A stretch of DNA of 64,000 nucleotides from positions 268,433 to 332,432 of the forward strand of contig JAAOMT010000061.1 of the NCBI GenBank assembly GCA_016748015.1, given 5' to 3'. Below the pieces are notes generated by a model that had not been told where the DNA came from, did no database searches, and saw only the letters and a list, made by a program, of their open reading frames with translations. Positions 12,600 through 25,079 of the stretch are shown here, piece by piece; within the stretch, counting starts at the first letter, position 1, and each line of letters opens with the position of its first letter. The stretch is from Geosiphon pyriformis (Eukaryota; Glomeromycota; Glomeromycetes; Archaeosporales; Geosiphonaceae). The position numbers and the translations under genes were made by a program.

Positions 12600-14091
12600 T
12601 TTTTAGACAACAAATTGGTTATAGTTAGCATTTTGTCTTGACTTTTTAATAAATACTCTTTTAATTCTATAGTGGCTGACTCAATTGGTTATGCTAAAAA
12701 CATTTTGTTAGAATCTAGTTTAAATTTATTTAATATCTATACAGATAAGTTTATAAAACATTTTGGTTCAACTTCAGTTGCTAGAAAAGCTGCTGCTTTT
12801 TTTTCAGATGTTAATTTTGGTATTAGAATTAGAATTTATGATATTATATTATCAATCTTATTAGAACTCAAGACTATTTCTCTTATATTTGCTTGTGTTT
12901 CTATAAAAAGCAATATAATTGTTAATTTGAACAGGCAAGCTGTTATTAATGCCTGTATTAATGAATTAAAAATGGTCTTATCTAATTTTAAAAAGTGTTT
13001 ATGAATAAAATAGTAACAAATAATAAACATTATTAAGAATAGATCATTTTTAGTATCTTGAATTAAAATCAAAAACCATGCTAATATTGTAAAGAATAAA
13101 CATGTCAATATTCTTGTCTCTAATATATGTTTTTTTAATTCTGTTTTTCCAATTATGATTTATGAGTTTTTTATATATACAAATAATATGGCTTTGTTTT
13201 ACAATATTTATTATTATGTTAGAGATTTCTATAGAACTTTGTATGATATTAAGTAAAAAAATAAATTTAAATCAAAAATAAAAAGTGTTTTTAATATTAG
13301 TATAATAGATTGAAAAATATTTTTAGAAGTTTGGCATCTTGATAAAAACATGGCTTTTGGTTTTATAAACAACTCATTAAATGTCTTATGATTTTATTTT
13401 ATGAAAGCTCTATATAGATATCTATCAGTAATTAATAGGAAATGTTTATATAATATGTTATATTCAAGTATAAAGTGCTTACTTTGTAATAAGATCAAGA
13501 CTTTTAATTATATATTTAGATGTCTTTGTAACAATAGTGCTTATAATAAAATTTTATTTAAGTTTGGAACATATTAAATATTATTACCAAATATTGTTGT
13601 TTTTTTTTCTTTGGTTCTCTAAGATTTGTCTTTTTGTATGCAAAATATTGACTTGTATTCTGCTTTAGTAAAAAACTTTGTGCTTAAAAATTGGTTTGGT
13701 AAAGCTCTAACTGTATTTGGTAATTTTGAACTAACAGATTTGCAAATAGCAACATTTGTAAAAAACTTAATATTAATTTACAGATCCAAAATATAATGTT
13801 ACAAATCTAAATATAGAGCTAATATGAATAAAAAAAGCATAATAATTGCTAATAATAGTGTAGTTTCTTAAAACCTCAAAAGCATAGACAAATTGAGTAA
13901 CAGACTAATCATGTTGCTTAATGTAAAAAAAAAATAGAAAAGTGTACTTTAGTACATAATCTAAATGCTTATTTTTTTTAAGTTTGAAAAATAATATAGT
14001 AGTAGTGGCTGGTTTTTAGTATAGTCTTAATTGGTCCAAATAACTGATTACATTTAGCAAATGCATAAATTATATTTAGTTTATAACATAT
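12600..14091 (+). pseudogene. LINE 1 RNase H and C-terminal domain
   Basis: From 12672 the + strand reads SIGYAKNILLESSLNLFNIYTDKFIKHFG, then ARKAAAFFSDVNFG, ILSILLELKTISLIFACV and NLNRQAVINAC. These correspond to the RNase H motifs TDGS, ELxAIxLALE and D-S-QAAIDAC; the first Asp and the Glu remain while the Asp of DSQ is Asn. Later fragments to 14000 match the C-terminal domain seen on the minus strand at 16863-17507. The 3'UTR begins around 14040 and is cut by LTR C at 14092. Confidence 0.75.
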
Positions 14092-14972
14092 TGTTACAGG
14101 TGATTTTTTGAGATATTAGAACAAATAATAAACTCATAACTTGGTATTTAATAGCTATTAATGTTAATAACTTCTGAAGGTTTTGAAGTTTGAAAATTTT
14201 TGTTGAGTTTTTGTATAATAAACAGAAATTTAATTAATGGTTTTTTTCTGTAATTTTTTTTTCAGCATAATGGCTGGTTTATTTTAATAATTGTGTTTTT
14301 CTAATAAGTTATTTTTAAGTTTTCTATTCTTGTTCCTGGGTTTTTTATTAAGCTATTCTTAATATTAATTACTCAATACTTAATCTCTTTAATTAATTAG
14401 TAAACAACAAAAAAAATAAAACAAAAAAAAATAAAAAAATAAAATAAAAAATTAGTATCCTATTAATAGTCATAATTAAGAACTATTGGTTTGGTGTAAT
14501 TAAGTATTGGCTTTTATCAACATAAAGTGTTAATAGTGTAAAATTGATTAATATTTTTTAATTAAATAATAATAACATAAATTAGATAATAATAAATAAG
14601 TTTTATTAATATTAGTATAATTCTATTTTAAGTTATAAAAAACTATTTTTTGAAGGGAAAAATATTATTGTTTTAAACTAATCTGTCTTTTTTGTTTTTA
14701 ATATTCTTACTATATATATATAATTTTTGTTATATAAAATCTTACATATTCTTGAGCAATATGCCATGATTTTTTTGATAATATGCTTATTGCTAAGCAA
14801 TATATTATAATTTTCTAACAGTGTGCTCATTGTTAAACAATATACTATAATTTTTTGACAATGTGCTTATTGTTGACAATATGCTTATTTGTTAAATACT
14901 ATTTTCTTATTAACCTATTTTTATTATCTGTTTTTTCTACTTATTTCTTGTACTCTTTTTCTATGAGTAATA
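14092..14972 (-). mobile_element. LTR C (881 bp), inverted, inside LINE 1 3'UTR
   Basis: Read on the minus strand it begins TATTACTCATAG (LTR A: TGTTACTCATA, one G-to-A change) and ends CCTGTAACA. It carries the GCAATAT/GCAATGT repeat block (14750-14890) like LTR A, and is almost the same length (881 versus 879 bp). Flanks ATAT and GTAT form a 4 bp target duplication with one transition. The sequence on either side joins into an uninterrupted LINE 3'UTR. Confidence 0.8.
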
Positions 14973-15019
14973 GTATATATATTGTATATTTCTAAATAGT
15001 AATTAGGTCACACTTATTA

Positions 15020-16723
15020 AACTTAATAAAAAAAATTAAGTTTATTTAATTTTATTAATTATAAAATACAAATTAATTGTTTATTAAAATATATTTTAGA
15101 ATAAAAATTATTGTTTTAAGTTTAATTAATTTTAATAATATTATTTTATTTATTTTAAGTTTAATTTTTTATAAATATTGTAAAATATGCAATAATTTTT
15201 GTAATTATATTGTTTTTATTCGAATTTTTAATTAATTTGTTAATATAAACAGTAATTTATTAAATATACAAGATTTTAATTGTTTTATATTTTAAAATTA
15301 ATAGTACTATTAAAATTTTTATGTATATAATTTTAAAATAATTTAAAACAACAATAAATAAAATATTTAACAAAATATATTTAATAACAATAAATGTGTA
15401 TTAATTAAATATTTTATTATTAAATTTTGATTTTTTTGATTTTTTAAACATATTTATTTTGCTTATTAAATTAATTAATTAAAATTATTTCGAATTTTTT
15501 AAATATCTATTATAAAACAATATTTGTTTTTAAAATATTTAACAATATTGTTAATGTTTAAAAAAAATAAACACAATCTATATATATCAAAACTAATACT
15601 AAAACTTTTATCTAAACTTAACAGTTTAATAACACTATCAAAAAACAGAAATAGTAAACCAAAAACATCAAAAATTAAAAAACTATTATATTAAATCAGA
15701 CTATTTTTCTTTAATAAAGCTTTGTATTTAGTACAGACCAATAAAATTTCATTATAATAAGTTATATTAAAACCATGCACAAAATCTATAAGTTTGTTAA
15801 CAAAAATTTTAGTATTACTAAATACAGTAAAAATTTTTAAATACTAATTCTTAAACACAAAGTTTTTAATCAAACAAGTATAAAATATACTGTTTAAATT
15901 ACATATTAAAAGCAATTAAAAAACATAAAACTTAGATTAACTAAGATTAAATATTAATTTTCATAATTTAACATAAAAATTTAGTAAATATTAATAAGTA
16001 ACAGAGTCTATTATATAAGTAAAAAAATAATTCAATAAATTAATTTTATTATAATATAAACACAAAATATTCAAACAGTTTTGATTAAAAAATACTTATA
16101 AATAATTACAAACAAATAATAATATAATACTTTTATAAAATAAATATGTAAACTTATAGTTTTATTATTTATAAATTCAATAATTATGTAAAAATTAAAG
16201 TATTAAATCAAAAAAAATTAAGACCAGTTAATATTTTTTAATACAAACTTATTTACAACAATAATACTAAGATCTGTTTCTTATTATACATAATAAATAA
16301 ATTAAAAAACATAATAAACAAAATAATAAATATTGCTAAAAATAATCTTATTAGTTTTAATATAATATTTACTAATATATACAAAAAGTATTCAATTCAA
16401 AAATACAATAACATAAACCAATATATTAGTTTTTTTTCTATCAGATCAAAGTGTTTTTTAATTTTAAATCAAACTATTTGAAAACTTTTATTATTAACAA
16501 ATTTTACAATATAATATTTTTTTAATTGATATTAATTATAAAAATTAAGACATATTAATTTTAATTTAAATAAGCATATATTAAATACTATTTAATTATT
16601 AGAAAAAATAATCAAGTTATTAAAAACAAAAACACATTTTAATATTAATATTAATACAATAATCTGAAATTTAGCAAATATTAACAAAAATAAACCAACA
16701 ATTTTTTTTTTATTAAGTTATTA
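15020..16723. other. AT-rich DNA, no gene seen
   Basis: About 1.7 kb of extremely AT-rich sequence between the 3' ends of two convergent LINEs. Both strands are full of stops, and I see no readable domain, LTR terminus or CpG-bearing exon. Confidence 0.5.
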
Positions 16724-16862
16724 ATAAGTAAAGCCCAACTGCTATTTAGTACATAGAATTAAACTAAGTGGTTTAAATTAAATATGACTTATGTGCTTTC
16801 TATATATAGCTAGTTATTTAAATCAGACAAAACAACACTATATATTTATATAAATTTTTATA

Positions 16863-17507
16863 TTACAAACCAAAAAAAAACAAATACAGTTTGTATCTAC
16901 CAAAACTAACAGCAAATACTTTAATTAACTCTAAAGGATAGATCATATTATCTGACAAACCAACTACTAAGCCAACAATTAAACCAGACTTTATTTTTTT
17001 ATTATCTACCAAACCTATTTTCTTTATATTTGCTTTAAATTTTGATTTAACAAACCAAATTTTTAAGCAATAAGATTTTATTAACTGCTTTATAAAAGCA
17101 ATTACAGTATCTAAAGCTTTTTTTTTGTTATTAAAAGGCATTACAGCTTTCAAATACCATTTTTTTAGCACAAATTTTTTACAAATTAAAGCATATAAAT
17201 TTATATTGCCCAAATATTTAAAGAGAGTTCTTAGCATAGTAGAAGAAAAAATACAAGTGCTTACTAAAAAATCTTAGATGTTAAAGAATTCAAACAAAAT
17301 TTTTTTATAAGCAATAATATTTTTAAAACAAGTAAAAACATGATCCAAAAATTCAACTTTTTTATACAACAGACAAAATACTCTAAAGTATTTTTTATTA
17401 TATAGTTTTTTTTTGACTGCTATAGAGAAACACTTATAAACAGTATTTATTAAATATGTATGCAAATTGGCAAACTTCTTACTTATAAAACCGAAAAGCA
17501 TATGCAA
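16863..17507 (-). pseudogene. LINE 2 ORF2 C-terminal domain
   Basis: Two open stretches in different frames, 17274-17507 and 16863-17237. They read KKFANLHTYLINTVYKCF, AVKKKLYNKKYF, KKVEFLDHVFTCF and ending FAVSFGRYKLYLFFFGL. I recognise these as the C-terminal region of this LINE family (xDHVFTC, FAVSFGRRKPxxFFSGL). The frame break between them and the missing Cys of the putative zinc motif show that it is dead. Confidence 0.75.
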
Positions 17508-17789
17508 ATTAAGATGCTATATTTTAACAGTAAACATCTAATCTATTTTTTAAATCAAATTATCTGAGACCATATTATGATCAGAACTATTTTTTTAATA
17601 AGCACAATATATAAATTTATATATATTACAAATGAAATAAAAAATATTACCAGAAACAGCTATATTTTTAACTACAATAAAATGTTCATAAATCTTACTT
17701 AACAGAAACAAAAAAGAAGTTACAGTTATACTTGCCATCTGATTTGCTTTAATATTGCTTAAAACACTTGAATAGTCTTTAATTTTAAT

Positions 17790-18115
17790 CTACTTGATTA
17801 TAAAATTTTTGTTTTTTATCAAATTAATAATATGTTTTCTTTTTATCCAACATTGATTACAAAAATTTAGTGTGTTAAATCCAGTTTTAGATATACATAT
17901 ATTAATAACAACTTGGCTATTCAGATGCAAAGCCATTGTGTAAAAAAACACAACACACTTTAAAAACAAAGCAACAGCTTGTAATTTGGCCATTGTAAAT
18001 AACAAAAGACCATGTATTTTAATATTAACTCTCATATTTAATACTAAAAAATATGCTACAGCCATACAAGCTATCTTTTCAGAACCCAAATTTTTTAATA
18101 ATCTATCAATGTATA
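17790..18115 (-). pseudogene. LINE 2 RNase H
   Basis: Reads IEIYIDRLLKNLGSEKIACM, then LLLFTMAKLQAVALFLKCV, LHLNSQVVINIC and CNQCWIKRKHIINLI. These match TDGSL, S-T-LAELQAVALALECV, DSQAAIDAC and CWIERxHIxNLI of the family. The catalytic Glu (ALE) is Lys and Asp (DSQ) is Asn, both explainable by G-to-A changes in the coding strand. Confidence 0.75.
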
Positions 18116-18329
18116 TTTCAATGACATCTGTTCAAACCTTATATAAATATTTATAGATATTAGAAAACTTATTGGATTTTAAAATGCTTAATCTGTTTGA
18201 TCTATTAGTATAATTACAATCAACTATTAAAAAGCTTTATTACAAAAAAAACTTTGAAGCTAACTTTAACCAAAATAACACAAAGCTCTTAAGATTTAAT
18301 TTTTTCTAATAATAAAATGTTTTTCAATT

Positions 18330-18640
18330 ATATTATTAATAAAGCATCAACATACAGCTCCAAAATTAAAACAGAAAATTTATTTTTAAACAGCAGTTTA
18401 ATAAACAAAAACCAGCCAACAATTTCAAAAATTCTGTATATATGTCTTATTAGCACAATGTTTATAATAATTGTGATATCAGAATTCAAGTAACCAAAAT
18501 CCAAATCAGAAGTAAATACATAAATACCATTAAATTTGTTGATAATTTATAAATGAATTTTTTTTTTCAATTTTATTTTAATAATTATAGAAACCAAATT
18601 ATTTATATTTTTATGTCAATGAATAATATCTGTTTGCTTG
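18330..18640 (-). pseudogene. LINE 2 endonuclease fragment
   Basis: Minus strand reads NPAKQTDIIH, KFNGIYVFTSDLDFGYLNSD, then IRHIYRIFEIVGWFLFIKLL, FKNKFSVLILELYVDALL. This is the same endonuclease segment as 9529-9753. It ends at the A-G-A-S-like position and after only about 220 bp gives way to RNase H, marking the deletion junction. Confidence 0.7.
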
Positions 18641-19099
18641 GCAGGATTTTTTATATTCCTAATATTATATGTAACAATTTTTCAAATAAGATCAGTTATT
18701 GTTAAAAAAAAATGTATGAACTTAAACTCTTATTGTTTATCTTGGCCATTAAGTCCATAATTATAATTAATAAATTGTTTATTTTTACTTTAAACTTTGT
18801 AATAATTGACTAATCTAAATACTTTAATAACAGTTTTATTACTAATAATTATATCTGAATTTTTACTCATTATTGTATTTATTTTTTGATTTGTAATAAA
18901 AAAATTACCAAAAATTGACATCCAAAGCTAGACTAAAAAATTATTGGTCTAAATATATTTAATTTTTTAGCCAACTTATTAACTTGCTTTCAAAAGTAAC
19001 AAACTTATTATTTACTTCTAAAAAAACCAGCAAAGAAAGTTTAGTATTTAAAAATAAACCAGTACCAAAAAAGACCAAAAACACTATATAAAAAGTGAA

Positions 19100-20560
19100 A
19101 TCATTAGCAATTTAAGCCCAAATCTTTCTATTAAATAAAACTGAATAAACAATTAATATTTGTTTTTTTTATATATATTTACCAAACAAATTTAATTCTA
19201 AAAATTAATCATTTTTTTATTATAACCACCTAAATTTTTATTTATTAAACATATACTAAAAACATAGTTTAAATGTTTGCATTAAGCACAACAGGCCAAA
19301 AAAAGACCAGTTCAATGCAAATTCACACTTTTGAAAATCAAAACAAAATTAATAACAGCTTTTTTTGATGTTTTATCAGTAAAACAAATAATAACACATC
19401 TGTTATATACATAAAAACTTGAATTATGACCAATAAAACAAGTTTTCTTACCATAAAACACCAATAAATCAGAAAAATTATAAGCAATTGTTCTAATTGG
19501 TAAAGTATAAAATAGAGTTCAATAATAATTTCTAATTACTTATATTTGTTTATTATTAATAGTTAATACTATACACATAGAATTTTTATCTATAAGCACT
19601 AAATATTTAAACACAATCAAACCAATAATTTTAGATGATTTAAATTCAACCAGAATCTTTTGCCAAAGACTAATAAGCTGTATTTTAATTAATATAATTT
19701 TATCAAACTTAGAAAAACCTGACTTTATAGTTGATTTAAAAAAATCTATTGAAATTTTTTTGATAATTACTTCTTAATTTATATAGCTATTTATCTTTTA
19801 ATATTATTATTGATCAGAATTTTCTTATAAATTGCCATTTTTTTAGCTTTTTTTAAGCTTAATTTAAATATAAAAGATAATTTAATAATTTTTGAAAATT
19901 TTGAAAAAGTAGATGTTTTCCAAAACTATTTACACAATAAAAATTTTTTTTACAGCCATTAAATTATTATTAGAAGTTTTTTTAAACACAACAAAAAGTT
20001 TAATATTTATGCAAAAGATTTTACAATATCAAAATTTTGTTTTTTCAAAACATATAACTTGACCAATAGCAACTGCTTAAAACCAATAAACTTAGAAGAT
20101 AAAAGCATCAAAACATTATTATTATTATTCAAATTATTAAAAAAAGATGCTTTTGGTAAGTACTTTAATACATATGTCTAAATATAAGTCTTTTTTGATA
20201 TAGTTTTGTTCATATTCTTGTCATCTACAGAAATATTTAAATTTACATAACTGATTTTTTCTGCAATTGTGTTTTTTATATTTTTTATATTTAAAAAACT
20301 GTTAATACTATTTGTTATGCTATTAGCTTTGCTCTTCTAAAACATCACAAATTTAATATTAGAGCTTATAATATCTTTCAGATTCAAAAAATCAGCAGAC
20401 AAATTAACTATGTTACTATTAATTTTAGGTTTTTTTAGCTTTTTATAAGATATATTATAAGAATAAACACTCTTTAAATATTTATTTAGTGCTTGAATAA
20501 GTTTTCAAACCAGCCAAACCAAAACCAAAACCACTAATAGACAAGCTTACTGATTTTATT
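19100..20560 (-). pseudogene. LINE 2 ORF1
   Basis: Minus-strand ORF1 relic. Around 19690-19630 it reads IKIQLISLWQKILVEFKSSK, the RRM-like core. At 19325-19265 it reads HTGLFLACCA-type sequence, the zinc-knuckle start. Upstream sequence to 20560 aligns loosely with the LINE 1 ORF1 N-terminal region. Heavily mutated; the 5' end is approximate. Confidence 0.6.
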
Positions 20561-20859
20561 ACAACAAAAAAAGATGTATTAAAAGAAATAACAAAAAAAA
20601 ATAAAAATAAAAAATAAAAAAAGTTATTTTTTTAGTAACTCTATACTTTTATTATAACTTGAGAATAAATATGAGAAAAAATTTTTTAAATTAAAAAATA
20701 TCTTAAATTTAAAATAACATTAATAATTAAAAGTTTTTTATTAAATATTATTTTTTTAATATATTAATTTTTATAATAATAATATTTAAATTAACTTAAA
20801 AGTTAAATATAATAATAATATATTTTAACTATTAAATAAAATTAAAAATCAAAAAATAA

Positions 20860-22400
20860 AATAAATATGACTTATGTTTTTTTATATATAATTAGTTATT
20901 TAAGTTAATTAAAACAATATTACAAATTTAAAATATAAAAAACATAAATATTATTACAAAAACCAAAAAAAATCAAAGCTAAAAGAATAATAAAACCAAA
21001 ATTGATTAAAATATTATAATTAAAACTAAATATGTAAATATTTACAATAAAGTTATTTAACAATAAATTACTAAATAATTAATATATTTAATATATTATT
21101 AATTAATAATTTTTAGATTTTATAAAATATTAATAATTTAATATTAGATAATCAAATATTTAATTTGTATTAAGTAATCATATTATAAATAAAGATAAAA
21201 ATACTTATAATAGCTTTTAAAACATTAATAAATATTTTAATTGTCTTTAAAAATAAATTATTTAATACAAAATTTTTAATAATAATTATACATAAGTTTT
21301 TATTATTAATTATATTATATAATAATTAAAAAATCCAAAAATTTACAATTAAATAACCAAAAATAATTATTTATTTATTAAAATATAGAAACAATATTTT
21401 TTTTAATAGTATAATAAAAATATACAAAAAGATATAATCTAAATTTATTAATAATTTATATTATAAATAAATAATATTTAGATATAAAAAGTTATATAAT
21501 TTTTTTTAAAAACAGTTAGTAATTGTTTATATAGTGTTTTTATAAAATATATTTAAAAAACAACAGAAGCTAAATTTATTAAATTAAAATTTATATGTTT
21601 ATTTATATGTTAAAACAAATTAAAAACTTTAAATTAAAATTATAAATTAATAATTTGTTTAAAACTACTTAGTATACTTAACTTTTTAATTAAAAAAATC
21701 AACAAAATTAAATTTAATAAAACAAATATTTAACTTATATATTTAAAGCAAGCTAATTATTAAAATACATAAAAACCAAATTTTAAACAGGAATATAATC
21801 TAATACTAAAACAACTGTTTGCAATTTGGCCAATATAAGTGAAAAAACAAATATAATTATGTATTTAAAAAATCAAATTATTAATTTTAAAAGCAATATA
21901 ATTAAAAAAATATAAATATTGTTTTTTTAAAAAAATTAATTAATAATTTAAAACAATATTTAAAAATATATAAAACTTAAAATACACAATATTAAATTGT
22001 TACCAACTGGCAAACTTTAACTTAAAACCAAAAACTTTATTAAAAATACTTATAATATTTTTAATATTATTTATAATAGTTTTAAAAAAAACATTACAAA
22101 AAACAATAACAGATATTTTTATAATTTTAAGAGTAATAAAAAAGTAATTTAACAAGCTTAATTTGTATAATAGCTTTAAAAAACTTAAAAAACAAATTTT
22201 ATACAAAAAAGTTAGACATTGTTTTTAATACTTAATTTATATTAAAAATATTATATAAAATTTAAAATACAGTCTTAATATAAATTATTTTAATTTTAAC
22301 AGTTTTATTAAACATTAAAATAAAGATTATTTATCCAAAAAATCTTAAAAATTAATAAAAATTTTTCAAATATTATTAAAATTAACAGTATTTTTAACAA
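20860..22400 (-). mobile_element. LINE 3 relic, 3' part
   Basis: The LINE 3'UTR recurs at 20860-20905 (ATATGACTTATG...TAGTTATTTAA, as at 16780-16825). Minus strand then reads SFGFIILLALIFFGF near 20990 (the FAVSFGRRKP..FFSG end of ORF2) and LILAKLQTVVLVLDYI at about 21880-21830 (RNase H LAELQAVALALECV). The 68-codon open frame at 22000-22206 lies upstream and has no domain I can name. A second, shorter copy of 21840-22330 lies at 24137-24760. Confidence 0.6.
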
Positions 22401-22899
22401 ACAAAAAAGAAAAAATATTTTGATTTTTGTTTAATCAGTTTAATTTTTAAGATCAAATAATTCAATAAGTTAATTAATTAAAATTATATGTAAAAATATA
22501 ACTTAATTTATATTTAAAATTAACAATAATTATTCAAAATTTAATATATTAATCAATTTAATTCTATATTAATTAAAATCAGTTTTAATAAACGTGTTGC
22601 TATTATTATTATCTAAATTAAAAAAAAAGATTATTGTTTATAGCCAAATTTAGATTAAATATTATAATTAGTACAGCTGCTATAAAATTAATATAAATAC
22701 CAAAAAAACAAATAAAATAATTTGCTTTGGTATTTTAAAAAGAAAAAAGATTTTTTTTTGGTTTTTTGGTCTTTTTAGTATTTAAGCAGATATAAAAAAA
22801 GTTGTAATAAAAAATAGCAGTTTGATTACTGATCTGTTATTAAAGATCTTAAAGCTTTTTATAATAGTAATAAATAATTTGCCAAATACTTTGCTTAAA

Positions 22900-23300
22900 A
22901 CAAATATAAATACAGAATTTAACACCTAAAAAAATTATTTATAAAATTTTAAACAGCAAAAAAACATTTACACAAACAATAAAGTTTTATTTAATTTATT
23001 AAAGTTATTATATTAAAAAACAAAAATAATATAAAAAATATTATTATATACTTATTGGTTTACTTTAAAGAAAATATAGAAAAATTTACAATATTCGTTA
23101 AAAAAACCACCAAATTAAAAAAAAACTTGTATTTAATATCTATTAACCAATTTTTTAAATAAATTGAATAATTTTTTAAAAATTATTATATTATATTGTT
23201 TAATAATCCATTATTTACAGACATAAAACTCAATTTATTTTGTAATAGATGAAGCTTATACTTTGTTTATATGTAACTATTTATTGAGGCCAATTAAAAC
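22900..23300 (+). pseudogene. Ty3/gypsy integrase fragment
   Basis: Aligns by eye with 2865-3215 of the gypsy element: AGCAAAAAAACATTTACACAA at 22964 versus AGCAAAAAAAACATTTGTACAA at 2868, then a YWF-x-LKK...stretch at the HHCC finger, and TATTAACCAATTTTTTAAATAAATTG versus TTAATCAACTATTTAACAAAATTG. Cysteines of the finger are lost. A short, more decayed copy. Confidence 0.55.
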
Positions 23301-23495
23301 AATACTATTCTTTTATATATAAAGAAACCAATTCCAAATTACTCATTTTATTAACAAAATAATTCAAATTTACTTATTTAAAGCCTGGTTATTTTAATCT
23401 TAAATTTAATATTAACGTCAAGTAGTTTTTAAAGAATAAGTATGTATTTAAATTAGTATTATTTATAACAAAATTTTTTATTGTCTATGTTATAT

Positions 23496-23665
23496 TCAAA
23501 ACTTAATTTTTAGAATCTTGTGACGAATGACTAATATTTCTTTATTTTTCGAATTAATAATAAAATCCAAATAGCGCTTGCGAAATCTTTTTTCAATATC
23601 GTTAAATCCATAATGAATATCAGGCATTTACTTAATAAAATAAATTCTTTGGCTTCCACATATGT
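23496..23665 (-). pseudogene. lysyl-tRNA synthetase gene fragment
   Basis: The minus strand from 23627 reads PDIHYGFNDIEKRFRKRYLD and then FIINSKNKEILVIRHKILK before a TGA. This corresponds to the conserved region of class II lysyl-tRNA synthetases, where the family has G-L-x-D-x-E-x-R-Y-R-Q-R-Y-L-D-L-I-x-N, just before the core. One frame away and immediately upstream (about 23665-23630) it reads EAKEFILLSKCL, matching the preceding LL-x-K-x-L strand, so a frameshift lies near 23628. Only this ~55-codon piece is present. It carries several CpGs whereas its AT-rich surroundings have almost none, so it looks like a late insertion of a host gene fragment. Confidence 0.65.
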
Positions 23666-24099
23666 TTTTACAATTACAACAAAAAACTTGATTTAATTTT
23701 CATAGAAAAAGATTTAAGTTTTTATTTTTTATTAAGTTTATTTTTAGCAAAAAGCCAAAATTATTAAAGAGCCAATTGATTCAATTATAGATTTTATTAA
23801 TTAAATAAGTTCTTGTAATCTAAATTTCAAAAGGATTAGTTTTAAATTAAAATTATTATTAAAACATAAAATAAGATACAATAAACTAAATAATAATTTT
23901 AGCATATAAAATTAATTAAATAATCAATTTAAAAATTTTTCATCACAATTAAAAATTTAAAACAATCTTAATAAACCAAAAAAAGTAATATTGTACTTTA
24001 ATGGAAATTTTAATACTTGTAACAATACATCAAAATATGTATTTTTTAAAATATCAGTTTTAATAATTGCAAAAATGAGATTTTTTAAATTTAAAATTA

Positions 24100-24760
24100 A
24101 AATACCATATTTTAATAGTAATTAAAATTAGATATTTGAAAATAAAACAAGTTTGATTATGTACTTAAACAATTATGTTATTAATTTTAAAAACTATATA
24201 GCCAAAAAAACAACCAACTTGGTTTTAAAAGTATTGTATAAAACAATTTTTTTTTTAATTTAGAGAAAAAATCTAAATACTATTTTTTATTATTAAAACT
24301 AATTCATAAACAAAAGAAATTTTAATTGACTTAAAAGTTTAATATATATAACAGAATATTATTATAAATTAATAAACTTGAATTTGATATTAAAAACTTT
24401 ATTTAAAACTTTAAATAACTTTTAATATTATTAAAATAATATTTAGAAAAAATATTATAAAAACAACAGCAGTTAAAAACAAAAACTATAAAAATTTTGC
24501 AATTTTAAAAATAAAAAAAAATCAACAATTTTAATTTTGATAATAATATTCAAAAAATTTTAGAATGTAATTTTATACAAAAAAATTTAAATAATCAGTT
24601 TAATACTAATAAAATCATATTTTTTAAATATAAGCTATTTTAATCTTAAAAAAAACATTAAGCATTAAAGTAAAGATTATAAAAAATTTTAAATACTATT
24701 AAAATTAACAGTATTTTAAAATTAGATAATATTATAGTAAAATTACATATTAAAATATTT
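24100..24760 (-). mobile_element. LINE 4 relic fragment
   Basis: Direct repeat of 21840-22330: for example AACAAGTTTGATTATGTACT at 24148 versus AACAAATATAATTATGTATT at 21849, and the shared AACATTAAGCATTAAAGTAAAGATTAT tail at 24650-24675 versus 22310-22330. By that homology it is a minus-strand LINE piece covering RNase H and its upstream region; no frame is readable. Confidence 0.5.
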
Positions 24761-25079
24761 CTTTTTTTGCTTTTACAATTAAAAATAATTAATTAAACCA
24801 ATTTTTTATTAATCAATACAACCAAATAATAATTTAAAACAAAATTAACAAATATGTTTTTTATTGTATTTTTTAGCTATAATTATAAAAATAAAAAAGT
24901 TATAATATTTAAATTTAAATATTTTATAAATTAAATAAAAATAAAAACTGTATTTAAAATAAAATTTTTAAGTTTTTTATTTTATTTTATTATTTATATA
25001 CAAACAATTTAAAAAAATTATACAAAAAATTAATTTATAAAACCAAATTTTATTTTTAGTTTTTTAATAAATAAATAAA

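Larger units (their letters stand above)
6450..15020 (+). mobile_element. decayed non-LTR retrotransposon (LINE 1), twice interrupted
   Basis: A near full-length LINE on the + strand: ORF1 with RRM-like segment, apurinic-type endonuclease, RT, RNase H, C-terminal domain and 3'UTR, in that order. The 3'UTR is recognised because 14041-14091 joined to 14973-15018 matches the reverse complement of 26742-26870. Two LTRs of the 3404 family interrupt it (7808-8650 and 14092-14972); without them the element is about 6.85 kb. Stops occur throughout all frames, so it is dead. The 5' limit is approximate. Confidence 0.8.
16724..20560 (-). mobile_element. decayed LINE 2 with RT region deleted
   Basis: Same LINE family as 6450-15020, on the opposite strand. 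In minus-strand order it holds ORF1 (20500-19100), endonuclease (about 18640-18330), RNase H (about 18115-17790), C-terminal domain (17510-16863) and 3'UTR (16860-16724). Endonuclease and RNase H are about 220 bp apart here but about 3 kb apart in LINE 1, so roughly 2.8 kb including all of the RT is missing. Stops remain throughout. Confidence 0.75.

Noticed and set aside
12284-13108. Minus-strand open frames at 12284-12505 and 12836-13108
   Set aside because: Antisense shadows of the + strand LINE RT/RNase H region, with no domain of their own.
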